Assembly (NCBI GenBank): GCA_024234055.1
Contig: JACKOW010000001.1
Coordinates: 124,001-188,000 of the forward strand
Length of the DNA stretch: 64,000 nucleotides
Direction: 5' to 3'
From: Rhodanobacteraceae bacterium
GTDB taxonomy: Bacteria; Pseudomonadota; Gammaproteobacteria; Xanthomonadales; SZUA-5
Numbering within the stretch: position 1 is the stretch's first letter; every line of letters begins with the position of its first letter. The position numbers were made by a program, and so were the translations under genes. The notes under the pieces were generated by a model. It was given only the letters and a program-made list of their open reading frames with translations, made no database searches and was not told the origin of the DNA. Shown piece by piece: positions 7,888 to 15,919 of this stretch.

Positions 7888-8423
7888 GTCTGCGTTCACA
7901 GGCGCTGATCGTCGGCGCAGCACTGATCGCCGGGCTTGGCGGGCTATGGGCCGGGCACACCTGGTTCGGCCTGAATCCGCCGCCCGGCAGTCTGGCCATC
8001 GGCGCCCCTGCCATCGAGTTCGAGCTGCCCACGTTGGACGGCGGCAGCGCGACGCGCGCCCAGTGGGGCGGTCGCGTGCAGGTCATCAATTTCTGGGCGC
8101 CCTGGTGCGCTCCCTGCCGGCGCGAGATTCCGGTGCTGCAGGCCCTGCGCAAGGAATACGGCCCCGAGCGCGTCGAGATCCTCGGCATCGCCCTCGACGA
8201 CGTCGATCAGGTGCGCAAGTACGCCAGCGATATGGCCATCGATTATCCGATCCTGCTGGCATCCATGAGTGACTTCGCCCTGATGCGCGCCTATGGCAAT
8301 GATCGCGATGCGCTGCCGTTCACCGTGATTGTCGATGCCGACGGACGCCTGCACACCCGCAAGCTCGGCGAGTACCACGAGGCCGATCTGCGGGCCGATA
8401 TCGAGGCCGCGCTGGGGCTCTGA
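7884..8423 (+). CDS. TlpA/ResA-like membrane-anchored thioredoxin
   Basis: A 179-residue protein with an N-terminal membrane anchor (about 7-27) and a periplasmic thioredoxin fold of the AhpC/TSA-Redoxin type. The active site is WCAPC (Cys75, Cys78) within INFWAPWCAPC, and the cis-proline region is ALPFTVIVD. Such proteins reduce periplasmic disulfides or act in cytochrome c maturation. The GTG start overlaps the dsbD stop (GTGA), so it is translationally coupled to DsbD, its likely electron donor. The precise substrate cannot be read from sequence. Confidence 0.85.
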   Translation: MSLRSQALIVGAALIAGLGGLWAGHTWFGLNPPPGSLAIGAPAIEFELPTLDGGSATRAQWGGRVQVINFWAPWCAPCRREIPVLQALRKEYGPERVEILGIALDDVDQVRKYASDMAIDYPILLASMSDFALMRAYGNDRDALPFTVIVDADGRLHTRKLGEYHEADLRADIEAALGL

Positions 8424-8464
8424 CACGGCATCCAGCCCTCGAGGATTCGGCGTTCGAGGCCGTT

Positions 8465-8850
8465 GTAGTGCCGAGCTTGCTCGGCAGGGTGTACGGCTCT
8501 TCTGCGACGACGGAAGCGCCAAAGCCCGGCAGAAGCAGCGGTGCAAGCTCCGCTCTACGAGAGAATCGGTGTACGAGGCTCTTGTAGTGCCGAGCTTGCT
8601 CGGCAGGGTGTACGGCGCTTCTGCGCCGACGGAAGCGCCAAATCCCGGCAGAAGCAGCGTAGCAAGCTCCGCTCTACGAGAGCAGCGGCGTGCGAGGCTT
8701 TGGTAGTGCCGAGCTTGCTCGGCAGGGTGTGCGGCTCTTCTGCAACGACGGAAGAGCACAAGCCAAGCAGAAGCAGCGGAGCGAGCTCCGCTCTACCAGA
8801 GCAGCGGCGTACGAGGCTTTGGTAGTGCCGAGCTTGCTCGGCAGGGTGTG
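8465..8850. repeat. 119-bp tandem repeat, three units plus partial fourth
   Basis: The block GTAGTGCCGAGCTTGCTCGG starts at 8465, 8584, 8703 and 8822, an exact period of 119 bp. Each unit has a palindromic head TGCCGAGC-TT-GCTCGGCA and a tail such as GCGAGCTCCGCTCTAC, whose reverse complement resembles the head. Each unit is therefore a pair of inverted REP-like elements, comparable to a BIME or REPIN. The period is not a multiple of three and all frames change between copies, so apparent reading frames here are not genes. Confidence 0.9.
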
Positions 8851-8889
8851 CAGCTTTCGCCACACGACCCTAAAAGGTCCCCACCGCCC

Positions 8890-9255
8890 GGGTCAGTCGA
8901 TAAGCCGGGTTCTGTCGTGAACGGTCATTCCTCTGGGACTTGCGTCACCGCAAGCCTCAAGCAATCTACCCGGGGACGACGCGGGCCGCGCCATGCTCCC
9001 CCTATTCGATCTTGCTGCAGGTGGGGTTTGCCAAGCCGTCGCGTGTTGCCACCGACGCGGTGCGCTCTTACCGCACCGTTTCACCCTTGCCCGCACTCGC
9101 CTTGCGACGAGCCGCTGGCGGACTGTTCTCTGTTGCACTTTCCGTGAGCTCTCGCCCCCCAGATGTTATCTGGCACCTTGCCCTGTGCAGCCCGGACTTT
9201 CCTCGATGCAGCACTCTTGCGAGCCCACACCGCGACCGTTTAACCAACGCCGAAC
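8890..9255 (-). ncRNA. rnpB: RNase P RNA (class A)
   Basis: The minus strand carries the conserved blocks of bacterial RNase P RNA in order: GAGGAAAGTCCGGGCT near the 5' side (about 9189-9206), GGGCAAGGGTGAAACGGTG (about 9072-9092), AGAGCGCACCGC, the P15 region, and the 3' CAGAACCCGGCTTATCGACTG (about 8898-8918). RNase P RNA is the catalytic subunit that removes tRNA 5' leaders. Ends are estimated from the position of the terminal helix, which pairs only weakly by eye. Open frames across this segment on either strand are spurious. No clear terminator is seen past the 3' end, where the 119-bp repeat array begins. Confidence 0.93.
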
Positions 9256-9289
9256 GGCGGGGACGCGCAGTGTAGCGGTTTTGTACGCC

Positions 9290-9681
9290 CACAGGAGCGA
9301 ACGGTGGGAGCGACTTCAGCCGCGATTGCCTTCTGCGGGAGCGGCTGTTGCCGCGACAGCTCTCGCCTTTGTAGATCCAGACTTGTCTGGACGCGTCTCC
9401 TCGATCAAAACCGAAGTCTTTCGCGGCATTCCAGCCAACAGCCATCGCGGCTGAAGCCGCTCCCACAGGGAAGGCGCCGTTCTGGCAACTGGCCGGAGCA
9501 TCGTAGGTCACGTTGTCCCGCAGGGACTACGTGACACGGCGACGCACCATGCTCGCTATGGGCCGACCCCTGATGATCGGCAGCTCGAACGCCGGTCGAC
9601 GCCGCGCACCCTCCGCGAGTTGCGATTCCCATCGACGGCGCGCCTCACTTTGGCAATACTGCGTAACCTTGAGTCACCTTC
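9290..9681. repeat. REP-like repeat block upstream of duplicated unit, copy 1
   Basis: The gap contains GTGGGAGCGRCTTCAGCCGC palindromes in both orientations (about 9304-9324 and 9447-9470), an 85-bp stretch (9396-9480) nearly identical to 11903-11987, and a GTAGGTCACGTTG...ACGTGAC palindrome (about 9510-9535). Next to the gene is a pair of 8-mers, GTAACCTT-GA-GTCACCTT, at 9663-9680. The block is a diverged copy of that before the second unit, so it duplicated along with the genes. Confidence 0.75.
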
Positions 9682-9696
9682 GGGGATAGGCTACCG

Positions 9697-10758
9697 ATGT
9701 CGCGAGTCCCGCCGCAACGCCGCGTGCGCCTGAGACTGTGGGCGCTGATCCTGGTACCGGCAGCCGCCCTGATCTGGATTGGATTCAAGAATATTTCTGC
9801 GGCGATGCCGATCTGGAGTGCCGCGTCGGCGCCGACCCTCACCGATGAAGCCGAGCCTGCACGATCGCGTCCCAGCGTAGACCTTGCGGTCGAAGCGACC
9901 GAAGCCGCCGACGCCAGCGTCATCGAAGCGCAGGCAAAACCCGTCTTGCCGCCCTTCCCCGCAGCGATTGCCTCGTACCGGGCGCCTGCTGCGCTGCGTC
10001 AGCAGGACCGGGAGCGCTTCCGGGACGATCCGGATCTTTCCGCCTATGCCGCTGAATTGCAGAGCCGCGCCAACGCTGGTGATGCCGATGCCGCGATGAT
10101 GCTGTCGGATCTGGCCAACATGTGCGATGACGCCTCGCGATGGGGTGGTGACGACGCAGATCTGACTCGTCTTGAACGTGGCTTTTTCGAGGTAGTCGGA
10201 TTCAGCACGGATCAGTTGCTCGCTATCGAGACCACTCGGCGCTCGCTCGGGATCCGATGCGCGAACTGGTCAGCCTCTGCGGATGCCAACGTTTCGCGCT
10301 TGGCCGAATCCTGGGCGCAGAGAGCCGCGGCGATGGGTCATCCCGGGGCGCGACTGTGGGCGGAGGCTCGCTACCTTTGGGCCGAAACGCCAAAACCAGA
10401 GGATAGGCAAAGAGGACGCGTGATCGGTCTGGAACTGTTGCAGCGGCGCGACCCGCTGGACCTGCTTCGATACGCAAGCACACTCAGCCCCCTCAGTCCC
10501 TATGAGTACTCGGGCTTCGTCATGGCCGCCTGCCTGTTGACCGCGCCATGCGCAGCGGACCCTTTGGTCTACGGGCGCGGCAGCGTGGATGCCGGCGTCT
10601 ACCCGAGCTTCCCCAACTATCTGACGCTCAATTTCCTCGGGCCCAGGGACCTCTGGATCAGCGAACGTCAGGCCGAAGAGATCGTGTCGCTCTGGCAAGC
10701 CGGGCGCTTTGATCTGATCCTGCCTGCGGATTTGCCCTCGCCCGGGGATGGCGGATGA
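9697..10758 (+). CDS. Membrane-anchored protein of unknown function, A1 of duplicated A-B unit
   Basis: I do not recognise this 353-residue protein. It has one N-terminal transmembrane or uncleaved signal segment (about 10-32), an acidic Ala/Pro-rich linker to about residue 85, then an extracytoplasmic domain. The segment AAELQSRANAGDADAAMMLSDL resembles a Sel1/TPR half repeat, and a C-x5-C pair lies in AACLLTAPCAADP. Near the C-terminus is RQAEEIVSLWQAGRFDLIL. It is homologous to A2 (12157-13197); the segment starting at the LPPxPAAIA motif is best conserved. The B1 gene starts inside its stop codon (ATGA), so A and B are coupled and probably act together in the periplasm. Confidence 0.8.
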   Translation: MSRVPPQRRVRLRLWALILVPAAALIWIGFKNISAAMPIWSAASAPTLTDEAEPARSRPSVDLAVEATEAADASVIEAQAKPVLPPFPAAIASYRAPAALRQQDRERFRDDPDLSAYAAELQSRANAGDADAAMMLSDLANMCDDASRWGGDDADLTRLERGFFEVVGFSTDQLLAIETTRRSLGIRCANWSASADANVSRLAESWAQRAAAMGHPGARLWAEARYLWAETPKPEDRQRGRVIGLELLQRRDPLDLLRYASTLSPLSPYEYSGFVMAACLLTAPCAADPLVYGRGSVDAGVYPSFPNYLTLNFLGPRDLWISERQAEEIVSLWQAGRFDLILPADLPSPGDGG

Positions 10759-11768
10759 GCGCCAGCTTTCGTCGACTGGCTCCGATCGTGCTGGTAGTGA
10801 TCGCGCTTCTATTGCTGATCAGTTATCGCCCCTTGCTGCGGGTGGCCCAATCGACCTGGACGCAAGCGAGCGACTGGTTGGTCAGGGGCAAGACACCCCC
10901 TGAAACGGTTGCCGAGCGCGCCACCTTCGATTCAGCGGAGGAGGCTCCCAATATCGCCAGCTACGCACTGGCCCCCGGTGACACCGCGCCGGAAGACGAG
11001 TCGGCCGTCGAGTCCGTGGACGTGGCGGGCAAAGCCACGCCAAGGCAGACGTTGAGTCCCGCCGCCGCCCGTAGCCTGATGCAGGAGCGCCGACGCGAGC
11101 TGGATTGCGAGTTGGCCTTGTCAGCTCGATCACCCAAAGAGCTGGCCAAACGCGAGCGCAAGTGGCGTTGGTTGCCCCCGCACATGGCACAAGCCGAGCG
11201 CCAGGCGCTGGAGGATGCTGCCGGACGCCTGGGGCGCGGTTGTCCGCATTGGAAGGATGATCCGGAGGCGCTGAAGCGCCGTCAGGAGGAACGGCAGGCA
11301 CAACTGGTCAGCGCAGTTGCGGCCAATGATCCGAGCGCGCGGATCACCGCCATCCGGCCAATTACCCCGCAGTTCATTGAGCAACTGCCAGATGCGCTAT
11401 ATGACGCGGTGCTCAGCGGCGACCCCGAGTTGATCGCGCAAATCGGCTGGGCTGATCAGTGGTTGCGCGCCCGCGCACGCGGGGACGGGCCCGAGGATTT
11501 GATTCACAGGCCTTTCCTGTGGGCGCTGGTGGCCTGCGATCTCGGCCTCGACTGCCTGCCCGGCAGTCCAACGCTGGACCGTCATTGCCTGCGCGGGACA
11601 GGCATCTGTGGCAGCCCCACCCTGGACGCCGCCATTCGTCCGCTCTATCCCGAGGTGCTGATGACCATACTCGACCAGCAGCGAGACGAACTGCTGCAGC
11701 GCATCCGCAGCGGTCAGATTGCCGGGCTGTTTGATCCGCCGCCGAACCCACCTCCCGGCGGCCCGTAG
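10755..11768 (+). CDS. Membrane-anchored protein of unknown function, B1 of duplicated A-B unit
   Basis: A 337-residue protein of no family I recognise. One N-terminal transmembrane helix (about 8-24), an acidic low-complexity linker, then an extracytoplasmic domain with CELALSARSPKELAKRERKW, GRGCPHW and a cysteine-rich ACDLGLDCLPGSPTLDRHC segment. The C-terminus is GQIAGLFDPPPNPPPGGP, almost identical to B2. The C-x5-C pair in VACDLGLDC resembles that of the A proteins. Start ATG overlaps the A1 stop. The TAG stop lies inside a GTAGGAGCGACCTTGCGTCG REP-like element, so the duplicated unit ends exactly at a repeat. Confidence 0.8.
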   Translation: MSASFRRLAPIVLVVIALLLLISYRPLLRVAQSTWTQASDWLVRGKTPPETVAERATFDSAEEAPNIASYALAPGDTAPEDESAVESVDVAGKATPRQTLSPAAARSLMQERRRELDCELALSARSPKELAKRERKWRWLPPHMAQAERQALEDAAGRLGRGCPHWKDDPEALKRRQEERQAQLVSAVAANDPSARITAIRPITPQFIEQLPDALYDAVLSGDPELIAQIGWADQWLRARARGDGPEDLIHRPFLWALVACDLGLDCLPGSPTLDRHCLRGTGICGSPTLDAAIRPLYPEVLMTILDQQRDELLQRIRSGQIAGLFDPPPNPPPGGP

Positions 11769-12142
11769 GAGCGACCTTGCGTCGCGACCGCAGGCCCGGT
11801 CAGATCGCCCTCAGCGCGAAGCCTCGCGGTCAGTCGCTTCTGTGGGAGCGGCTTCAGCCGCGATAGCTCTCGCCTTTGTAGGTCCAGACTGGTCTGGACG
11901 CTTCTCCTCGATCAAAACCGAAGTCTTTCGCGGCATTCCAGCCAACAGCCATCGCAGCTGAAGCCGCTCCCACTGGGAAGGCGCCAGTCTCACAACAGGC
12001 GACGCACCATGCTCGCCGTTGGTCAGACTCGGTTGATCGGCACGCCGAACGCCGGCCAAAGGCGTGCACCCGCCGGGATCTGCAAAAGCCATCGACGGCG
12101 CAGCTCGCTTTGGTGATACTGCGTCACCTTGAGTCACCTTTT
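11765..12142. repeat. REP-like repeat block between the two A-B units, copy 2
   Basis: This gap starts with GTAGGAGCGACCTTGCGTCG (11765-11784), then a GTGGGAGCGGCTTCAGCCGC palindrome (about 11842), the 85-bp stretch 11903-11987 shared with 9396-9480, and a further shared segment with CGACGCACCATGCTCGC. It ends in a direct repeat GTCACCTT-GA-GTCACCTT at 12123-12140, 16 bp before the A2 start, the same distance as in copy 1. It holds no gene. Confidence 0.75.
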
Positions 12143-12156
12143 GGGCGGAGCTGTCC

Positions 12157-13197
12157 TTGCGCGACTATCGGCAGAAGCAATCACTGTGGGCAGTGCTGGC
12201 GCTGTTGATTGCTGTGGTAGCCATACAGATGGCGGTTCGCGACGACGCGTCTGTGGCAGGCCGGCCCCAGGGCACACTGCAGGTCCAGGCGCAGGCCAGT
12301 TCGACCAGCGAGGCTGAGCTGTCCACTCAGACTGCCCCGGACACCGAGGAAAAGCCCGCAGTCGAGGCGCTCGCGCCGGAAGCCGGCTTGCCGCCCTTGC
12401 CAGCCGCCATCGCCCCGCACCGCGCGCCTGCGGCGATGCGGCAGCAGGACCGGCAGCGTTTCCGCGACGATCCGAATCTCACCGCTTATGCCGCCGAGTT
12501 GCAGTCTCGCGCCAACACCGGCGACGCCGATGCGGCGATGCTCCTGTCAGACCTTCACGGGTTATGTGGCGTGGCAGCCGAATGGGGCGGCGGCAAGACC
12601 GATTTCACCGCGCACGAGCTGGACGTGCAGGCGGTGTCGGGGTTCAGCCCCGCGCAGACTGAGCAATGGAAGTCCTTTCTGTTGACCAATGGCCGGCGCT
12701 GCGCGCAGTGGCGCTCGCAATCGCTGGAGGAATGGTCGAATCTGGCCGCTGCCTGGCGGGCGCGCGCTGATCAACTCGGGCATCCTGGCGCCTGGTTCAC
12801 GGCGCACCTTGATCTGGGGCTGGATCCCGCATCGGCGGAGCTTCTAGAGCGCGCTCGGCCCTACGCTCTGGAACTGCTGCGCCAACGCGATCTGGATGAA
12901 ATGGTGCGCTATGCGGATCAGTTGGCGCCGCTCAGTCCCTACGACGGGCTGGGATTCGTCATGGCCGCCTGCCTGCTCAATGAAGCCTGCGCGCCCGACC
13001 CTGTGGCCTATGCCGAATCGCGTATTGCTGCGGGAGAGATGGTCGCTGCCGGTGCCTATTGGCCCTTGTCGTATTCGGGTCCGCGCGCGGTGTTGATGGC
13101 CCGACGTCAGGCCGAGGAGATCATCACGCTATGGAGCGCCGGTCGCTTCGAACTGATTCTTTCCGGACGCGGGTCCGACATACCGGGGGGCGGATGA
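12157..13197 (+). CDS. Membrane-anchored protein of unknown function, A2 of duplicated A-B unit
   Basis: A 346-residue paralogue of A1 with the same layout: N-terminal membrane anchor (about 9-27), low-complexity linker, then LPPLPAAIAPHRAPAAMRQQ and AAELQSRANTGDADAAMLLS. A C-x5-C pair lies in AACLLNEACAPDP, and RQAEEIITLWSAGRFELIL is near the end. The middle third has diverged strongly from A1, whereas the ends are well kept. TTG at 12157 is the best start, 6 nt after GGGCGGAG and at the same distance from the GTCACCTT repeats as A1. B2 starts in its stop codon. Confidence 0.78.
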   Translation: MRDYRQKQSLWAVLALLIAVVAIQMAVRDDASVAGRPQGTLQVQAQASSTSEAELSTQTAPDTEEKPAVEALAPEAGLPPLPAAIAPHRAPAAMRQQDRQRFRDDPNLTAYAAELQSRANTGDADAAMLLSDLHGLCGVAAEWGGGKTDFTAHELDVQAVSGFSPAQTEQWKSFLLTNGRRCAQWRSQSLEEWSNLAAAWRARADQLGHPGAWFTAHLDLGLDPASAELLERARPYALELLRQRDLDEMVRYADQLAPLSPYDGLGFVMAACLLNEACAPDPVAYAESRIAAGEMVAAGAYWPLSYSGPRAVLMARRQAEEIITLWSAGRFELILSGRGSDIPGGG

Positions 13198-14207
13198 GAC
13201 GTCGATTGCTGGGGCCCTTGGTCTTGGTTCTGGCGCTGGTGGTGCTGCTGGCCCTGGGATTGCGCGATCGTCTTGAGCGCATGCCGCTGTTCGGCGGCGA
13301 GGTGATCGCGAACCGGGGAATCGCAGCGGACGTCGATTCTGGTGCCGCGGCCAAGGCTGTCGATCCGACAAGCGCGGCAGACGCGCAGGGCCCGAACATG
13401 GCCAGTTACGCCGTAGCCGAGGCGAAAGACGCACAAGAGCAGGCGGACCCGGCGGCAAAGACGTCCGAAACTGGGGGCAGTCAAACGCCGGCCCGGCTCA
13501 GCCTGGAGGCCGCGCGCACCGCGATGGACGACTACGAGCGCGAGGTCGATTGTGAATACGTGCGCCTGGCCCAGGCACCGGCCAAAGTCGCCGAGCGCGA
13601 GCGCCAATGGCGCTGGTTGCCGGTGGAAATCGCCCAGATGGAGCGCATGGCCTTTGACGATGCTGTGAGTCGCGTGGGGCGCGGCTGCCCGCGCTGGTCG
13701 GATGATGCCGCGGCGTACCAGCAGCGGCGCAAGCAGCGCCGGGCCAACGCCGCATTGGCGGCGCAGGTCGGCGAACTCAGAGCCTTGCTGACCAATTCCG
13801 GTCTGGAAGGTCAGCTGGCACCGACGCTGGCGCAAGCCATGTACGACGCGCTGCTCAGCGGCGACCCGAAACTGATCGAACGGATTGGCTATGCCGATAT
13901 GGTCTGGAGCGGCTTCGGCAATCGCACCATGGCCGAGCGCATGGGTGTACGTCGCGAACTCTGGACCCTGGTTGCCTGCGATCTCGGCCTGGACTGTCTG
14001 CCCGGCGGCCCAACCCTGGACCGCTATTGCCTGCGTTTTGGGATCTGCGGGTATCCCAATCTGGAAGCCACCATCCGCCAGTGGGCATCCGGTCGCACCA
14101 TGGAAGTACTGCAAAACCAGCGCGCCGAGCTACTGCAACGCATCCGCAGCGGTCAGATTGCCGGGCTCTTTGATCCGCCGAAGAACCCACTTCCCGGCGG
14201 CCCGTAG
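13194..14207 (+). CDS. Membrane-anchored protein of unknown function, B2 of duplicated A-B unit
   Basis: A 337-residue paralogue of B1 and the same length. N-terminal transmembrane helix (about 5-22), linker, then CEYVRLAQAPAKVAERERQW, GRGCPRW and VACDLGLDCLPGGPTLDRYC. The C-terminus LLQRIRSGQIAGLFDPP is the same in B1 and B2, and the nucleotide match continues past the stop into the downstream REP-like element. Start ATG overlaps the A2 stop. The conserved cysteines suggest a disulfide-stabilised periplasmic fold. No function can be assigned. Confidence 0.78.
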   Translation: MRRRLLGPLVLVLALVVLLALGLRDRLERMPLFGGEVIANRGIAADVDSGAAAKAVDPTSAADAQGPNMASYAVAEAKDAQEQADPAAKTSETGGSQTPARLSLEAARTAMDDYEREVDCEYVRLAQAPAKVAERERQWRWLPVEIAQMERMAFDDAVSRVGRGCPRWSDDAAAYQQRRKQRRANAALAAQVGELRALLTNSGLEGQLAPTLAQAMYDALLSGDPKLIERIGYADMVWSGFGNRTMAERMGVRRELWTLVACDLGLDCLPGGPTLDRYCLRFGICGYPNLEATIRQWASGRTMEVLQNQRAELLQRIRSGQIAGLFDPPKNPLPGGP

Positions 14208-14579
14208 GAGCGACCTTGCGTCGCGACCACAGACCCCCGTGGGAGCGGCTTCAGCCGCGATCGCTGTTGCTGCTGTAGGTCCAGACTTGTCTGGAAGGCT
14301 CTGCTATGACTCGCCGAGCCCTCATGTCGACCCTTCGGGTCAACGTGACCCACCTCCTGGGTCCGCCAAGGCCGTTTGCGAAAACCCGAGGGCGCGGCGA
14401 TCGGTGGCCGAACTCTTGGACGGCAACAATGCGCACCAGTGCATCGATTCAGAGATCTCACTGCCTTTCTCTGCGTTCTCGGCGCCCCTCTGCGCTCTCC
14501 GCGTTGACTGCTTCTGTTGTCATGGGCGCGACAAGGGTTGGGCACAGACTGTCAGGTAGTCCCTCCGGGCCAACCTGAC
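14204..14579. repeat. Repeat block after second A-B unit
   Basis: The gap begins with the GTAGGAGCGACCTTGCGTCG element that holds the B2 stop codon, then GTGGGAGCGGCTTCAGCCGC (about 14239), part of the 9396-type sequence (GTAGGTCCAGACTTGTCTGG at 14275-14294), and a GGGTCAACGTGACCC palindrome (about 14337-14351). A CTCTGCGTTCTCGG element (about 14470-14484) is the inverse of one at 49805, and a GTAGTCCCTCCGGG...CTAC palindrome (about 14553-14583) holds the stop codon of the kinase on the minus strand. No gene is seen. Confidence 0.65.
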
Positions 14580-15917
14580 CTACGATCCAGCATCCCACGC
14601 GACCCGTGCGCGCAGGCCCGGGTTCGCGTTCTCGAAGCTGAGGCGGGCGTGGTGGTGTTCGGCGATGGCGCGTGACAGCGCCAGGCCGATGCCGAAGCCG
14701 GGGCTGCTGCGGGCGGGGTCGGCGCGGTAGAAGCGCTCGCCCAGGCGGGCCAGTTGATCCGGGCTCACGCCGGGGCCGTGGTCGCGCACGCTCAAGCCCT
14801 GTTTGGGGTCGAGTTCGATGTCGATCTGGCCTGCGCCATGGTTGAGAGCGTTCTCGATCAGGTTCTGGAGCAGCTGGAACCACAGGTGGCGGTCGCCGCG
14901 CAGGCTGGTCGGCTGCACGCTTGTGTGGATTTCGCGGCCGACATCGGCGGCCACCGGTTGATACATCTCGACGGCGTCGGCGACGATCTGATCGAGCGCT
15001 ATCTGACGCTCGCTGCGCTCGAAACCGCCGGCCTGCAGGCGTGCCAGGCGCAGCAGCGCGGCAAAGGTGGCGAGCAGGGTGTCGATCTCGCCGATGCTGG
15101 CCTGAATGGTCTGTTCGGCATCGGCATCCAGTGAGTGGCTGTTGGCCAGTTCTTCCAGACGCTGGCGGGCGGCTTGCAGTGGCCGCCGCAGATCGTGGGC
15201 CAGGTGACTACTGACCTGACGGGTGCCGTCGACCAGTCGTTCCAGATCGGCAAAGGTGCGATTGAAGCGGTCGGCCAGGGTGTCGATCTCGTCGTGGCGT
15301 GGCGAGATCACCAGGCGGCGGCCGAGATCGCCGCCGCGGATGGCCTCGGCGTCCATCGCCAGCCCGGCCAGGCGTTTGCGCATGCGGCTGGTGAACCAGG
15401 CCGCCGCCAGCGCCGACAGCAGGAACACCGCCACTACCGCCACGCCGAGCTGGAGCGCCAGATGTTCGTCGAAGCTGGCCAGCGGCGAGCGCCGCCCGAC
15501 CAGCAGGCTGCGGCCGCCAAACAGCTGGAACACCTGACCCTCGGCGTGCTCGCCGTCTTCGGCTTCGAACTGGGCCCAGCTGTGATCCAGCCGCGGCACG
15601 GCAGCGGGCCAGCGGGCCAGGTTGCCCGCCAGCACCTGGTCGCGGTTGTCGACCAGCAGGTAGATGGTGCGCGGATCAAGTTCGCGCTCGGTGCGCTTGT
15701 CCAGTTCATCGATCAGGCCGTCGATGCCGTTCTCGTGGAACTCGACTTCCAGATCCCAGCTTTCGCGTTCGATCGCCGAGCGCACTTCACTGGCGATATG
15801 TCCCACCGCCTCGCGGTAGATCGGCACGAAGATGAGTCCGGCCACCAGACTGATCAGCAGCGGCAGCAGCACCGCGAAGCGGAAGAAGGCGCTGTGCCCG
15901 GGGCCGGTTCGGGACAT
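14580..15917 (-). CDS. Sensor histidine kinase (PhoQ-like layout)
   Basis: A 445-residue inner-membrane sensor kinase. Two transmembrane helices (about 12-33 and 157-177) flank a periplasmic sensing domain of about 125 residues rich in Glu and Asp. A HAMP-like segment (RLAGLAMDAEAIRGGDLGRR) leads to the dimerisation domain with phospho-acceptor His241 in HDLRRPLQ. The ATPase domain has the N box (NLIENALNHG), G1 (DHGPGV) and G2 (GFGIGLAL). Start ATG at 15917 lies 2 bp after the response-regulator stop; the frame is open further upstream only within that gene. The stop lies in a repeat. Its signal cannot be told; an acidic periplasmic domain fits cation sensing as in PhoQ. Confidence 0.88.
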   Translation of the reverse strand: MSRTGPGHSAFFRFAVLLPLLISLVAGLIFVPIYREAVGHIASEVRSAIERESWDLEVEFHENGIDGLIDELDKRTERELDPRTIYLLVDNRDQVLAGNLARWPAAVPRLDHSWAQFEAEDGEHAEGQVFQLFGGRSLLVGRRSPLASFDEHLALQLGVAVVAVFLLSALAAAWFTSRMRKRLAGLAMDAEAIRGGDLGRRLVISPRHDEIDTLADRFNRTFADLERLVDGTRQVSSHLAHDLRRPLQAARQRLEELANSHSLDADAEQTIQASIGEIDTLLATFAALLRLARLQAGGFERSERQIALDQIVADAVEMYQPVAADVGREIHTSVQPTSLRGDRHLWFQLLQNLIENALNHGAGQIDIELDPKQGLSVRDHGPGVSPDQLARLGERFYRADPARSSPGFGIGLALSRAIAEHHHARLSFENANPGLRARVAWDAGS

Positions 15918-15919
15918 CG

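Noticed and set aside
8465..8850. CRISPR array
   Set aside because: The 119-bp units are repeated throughout with no unique spacers; no cas genes are present. The heptamer arrays likewise have no spacers.
8329..8865. Several short frames with repeated peptide segments in the 119-bp array
   Set aside because: The repeat period is not a multiple of three and frames appear on both strands; palindromic repeat DNA explains them.
8893..9275. Protein frames on both strands across the rnpB segment
   Set aside because: The segment carries the conserved RNase P RNA blocks in order on the minus strand.
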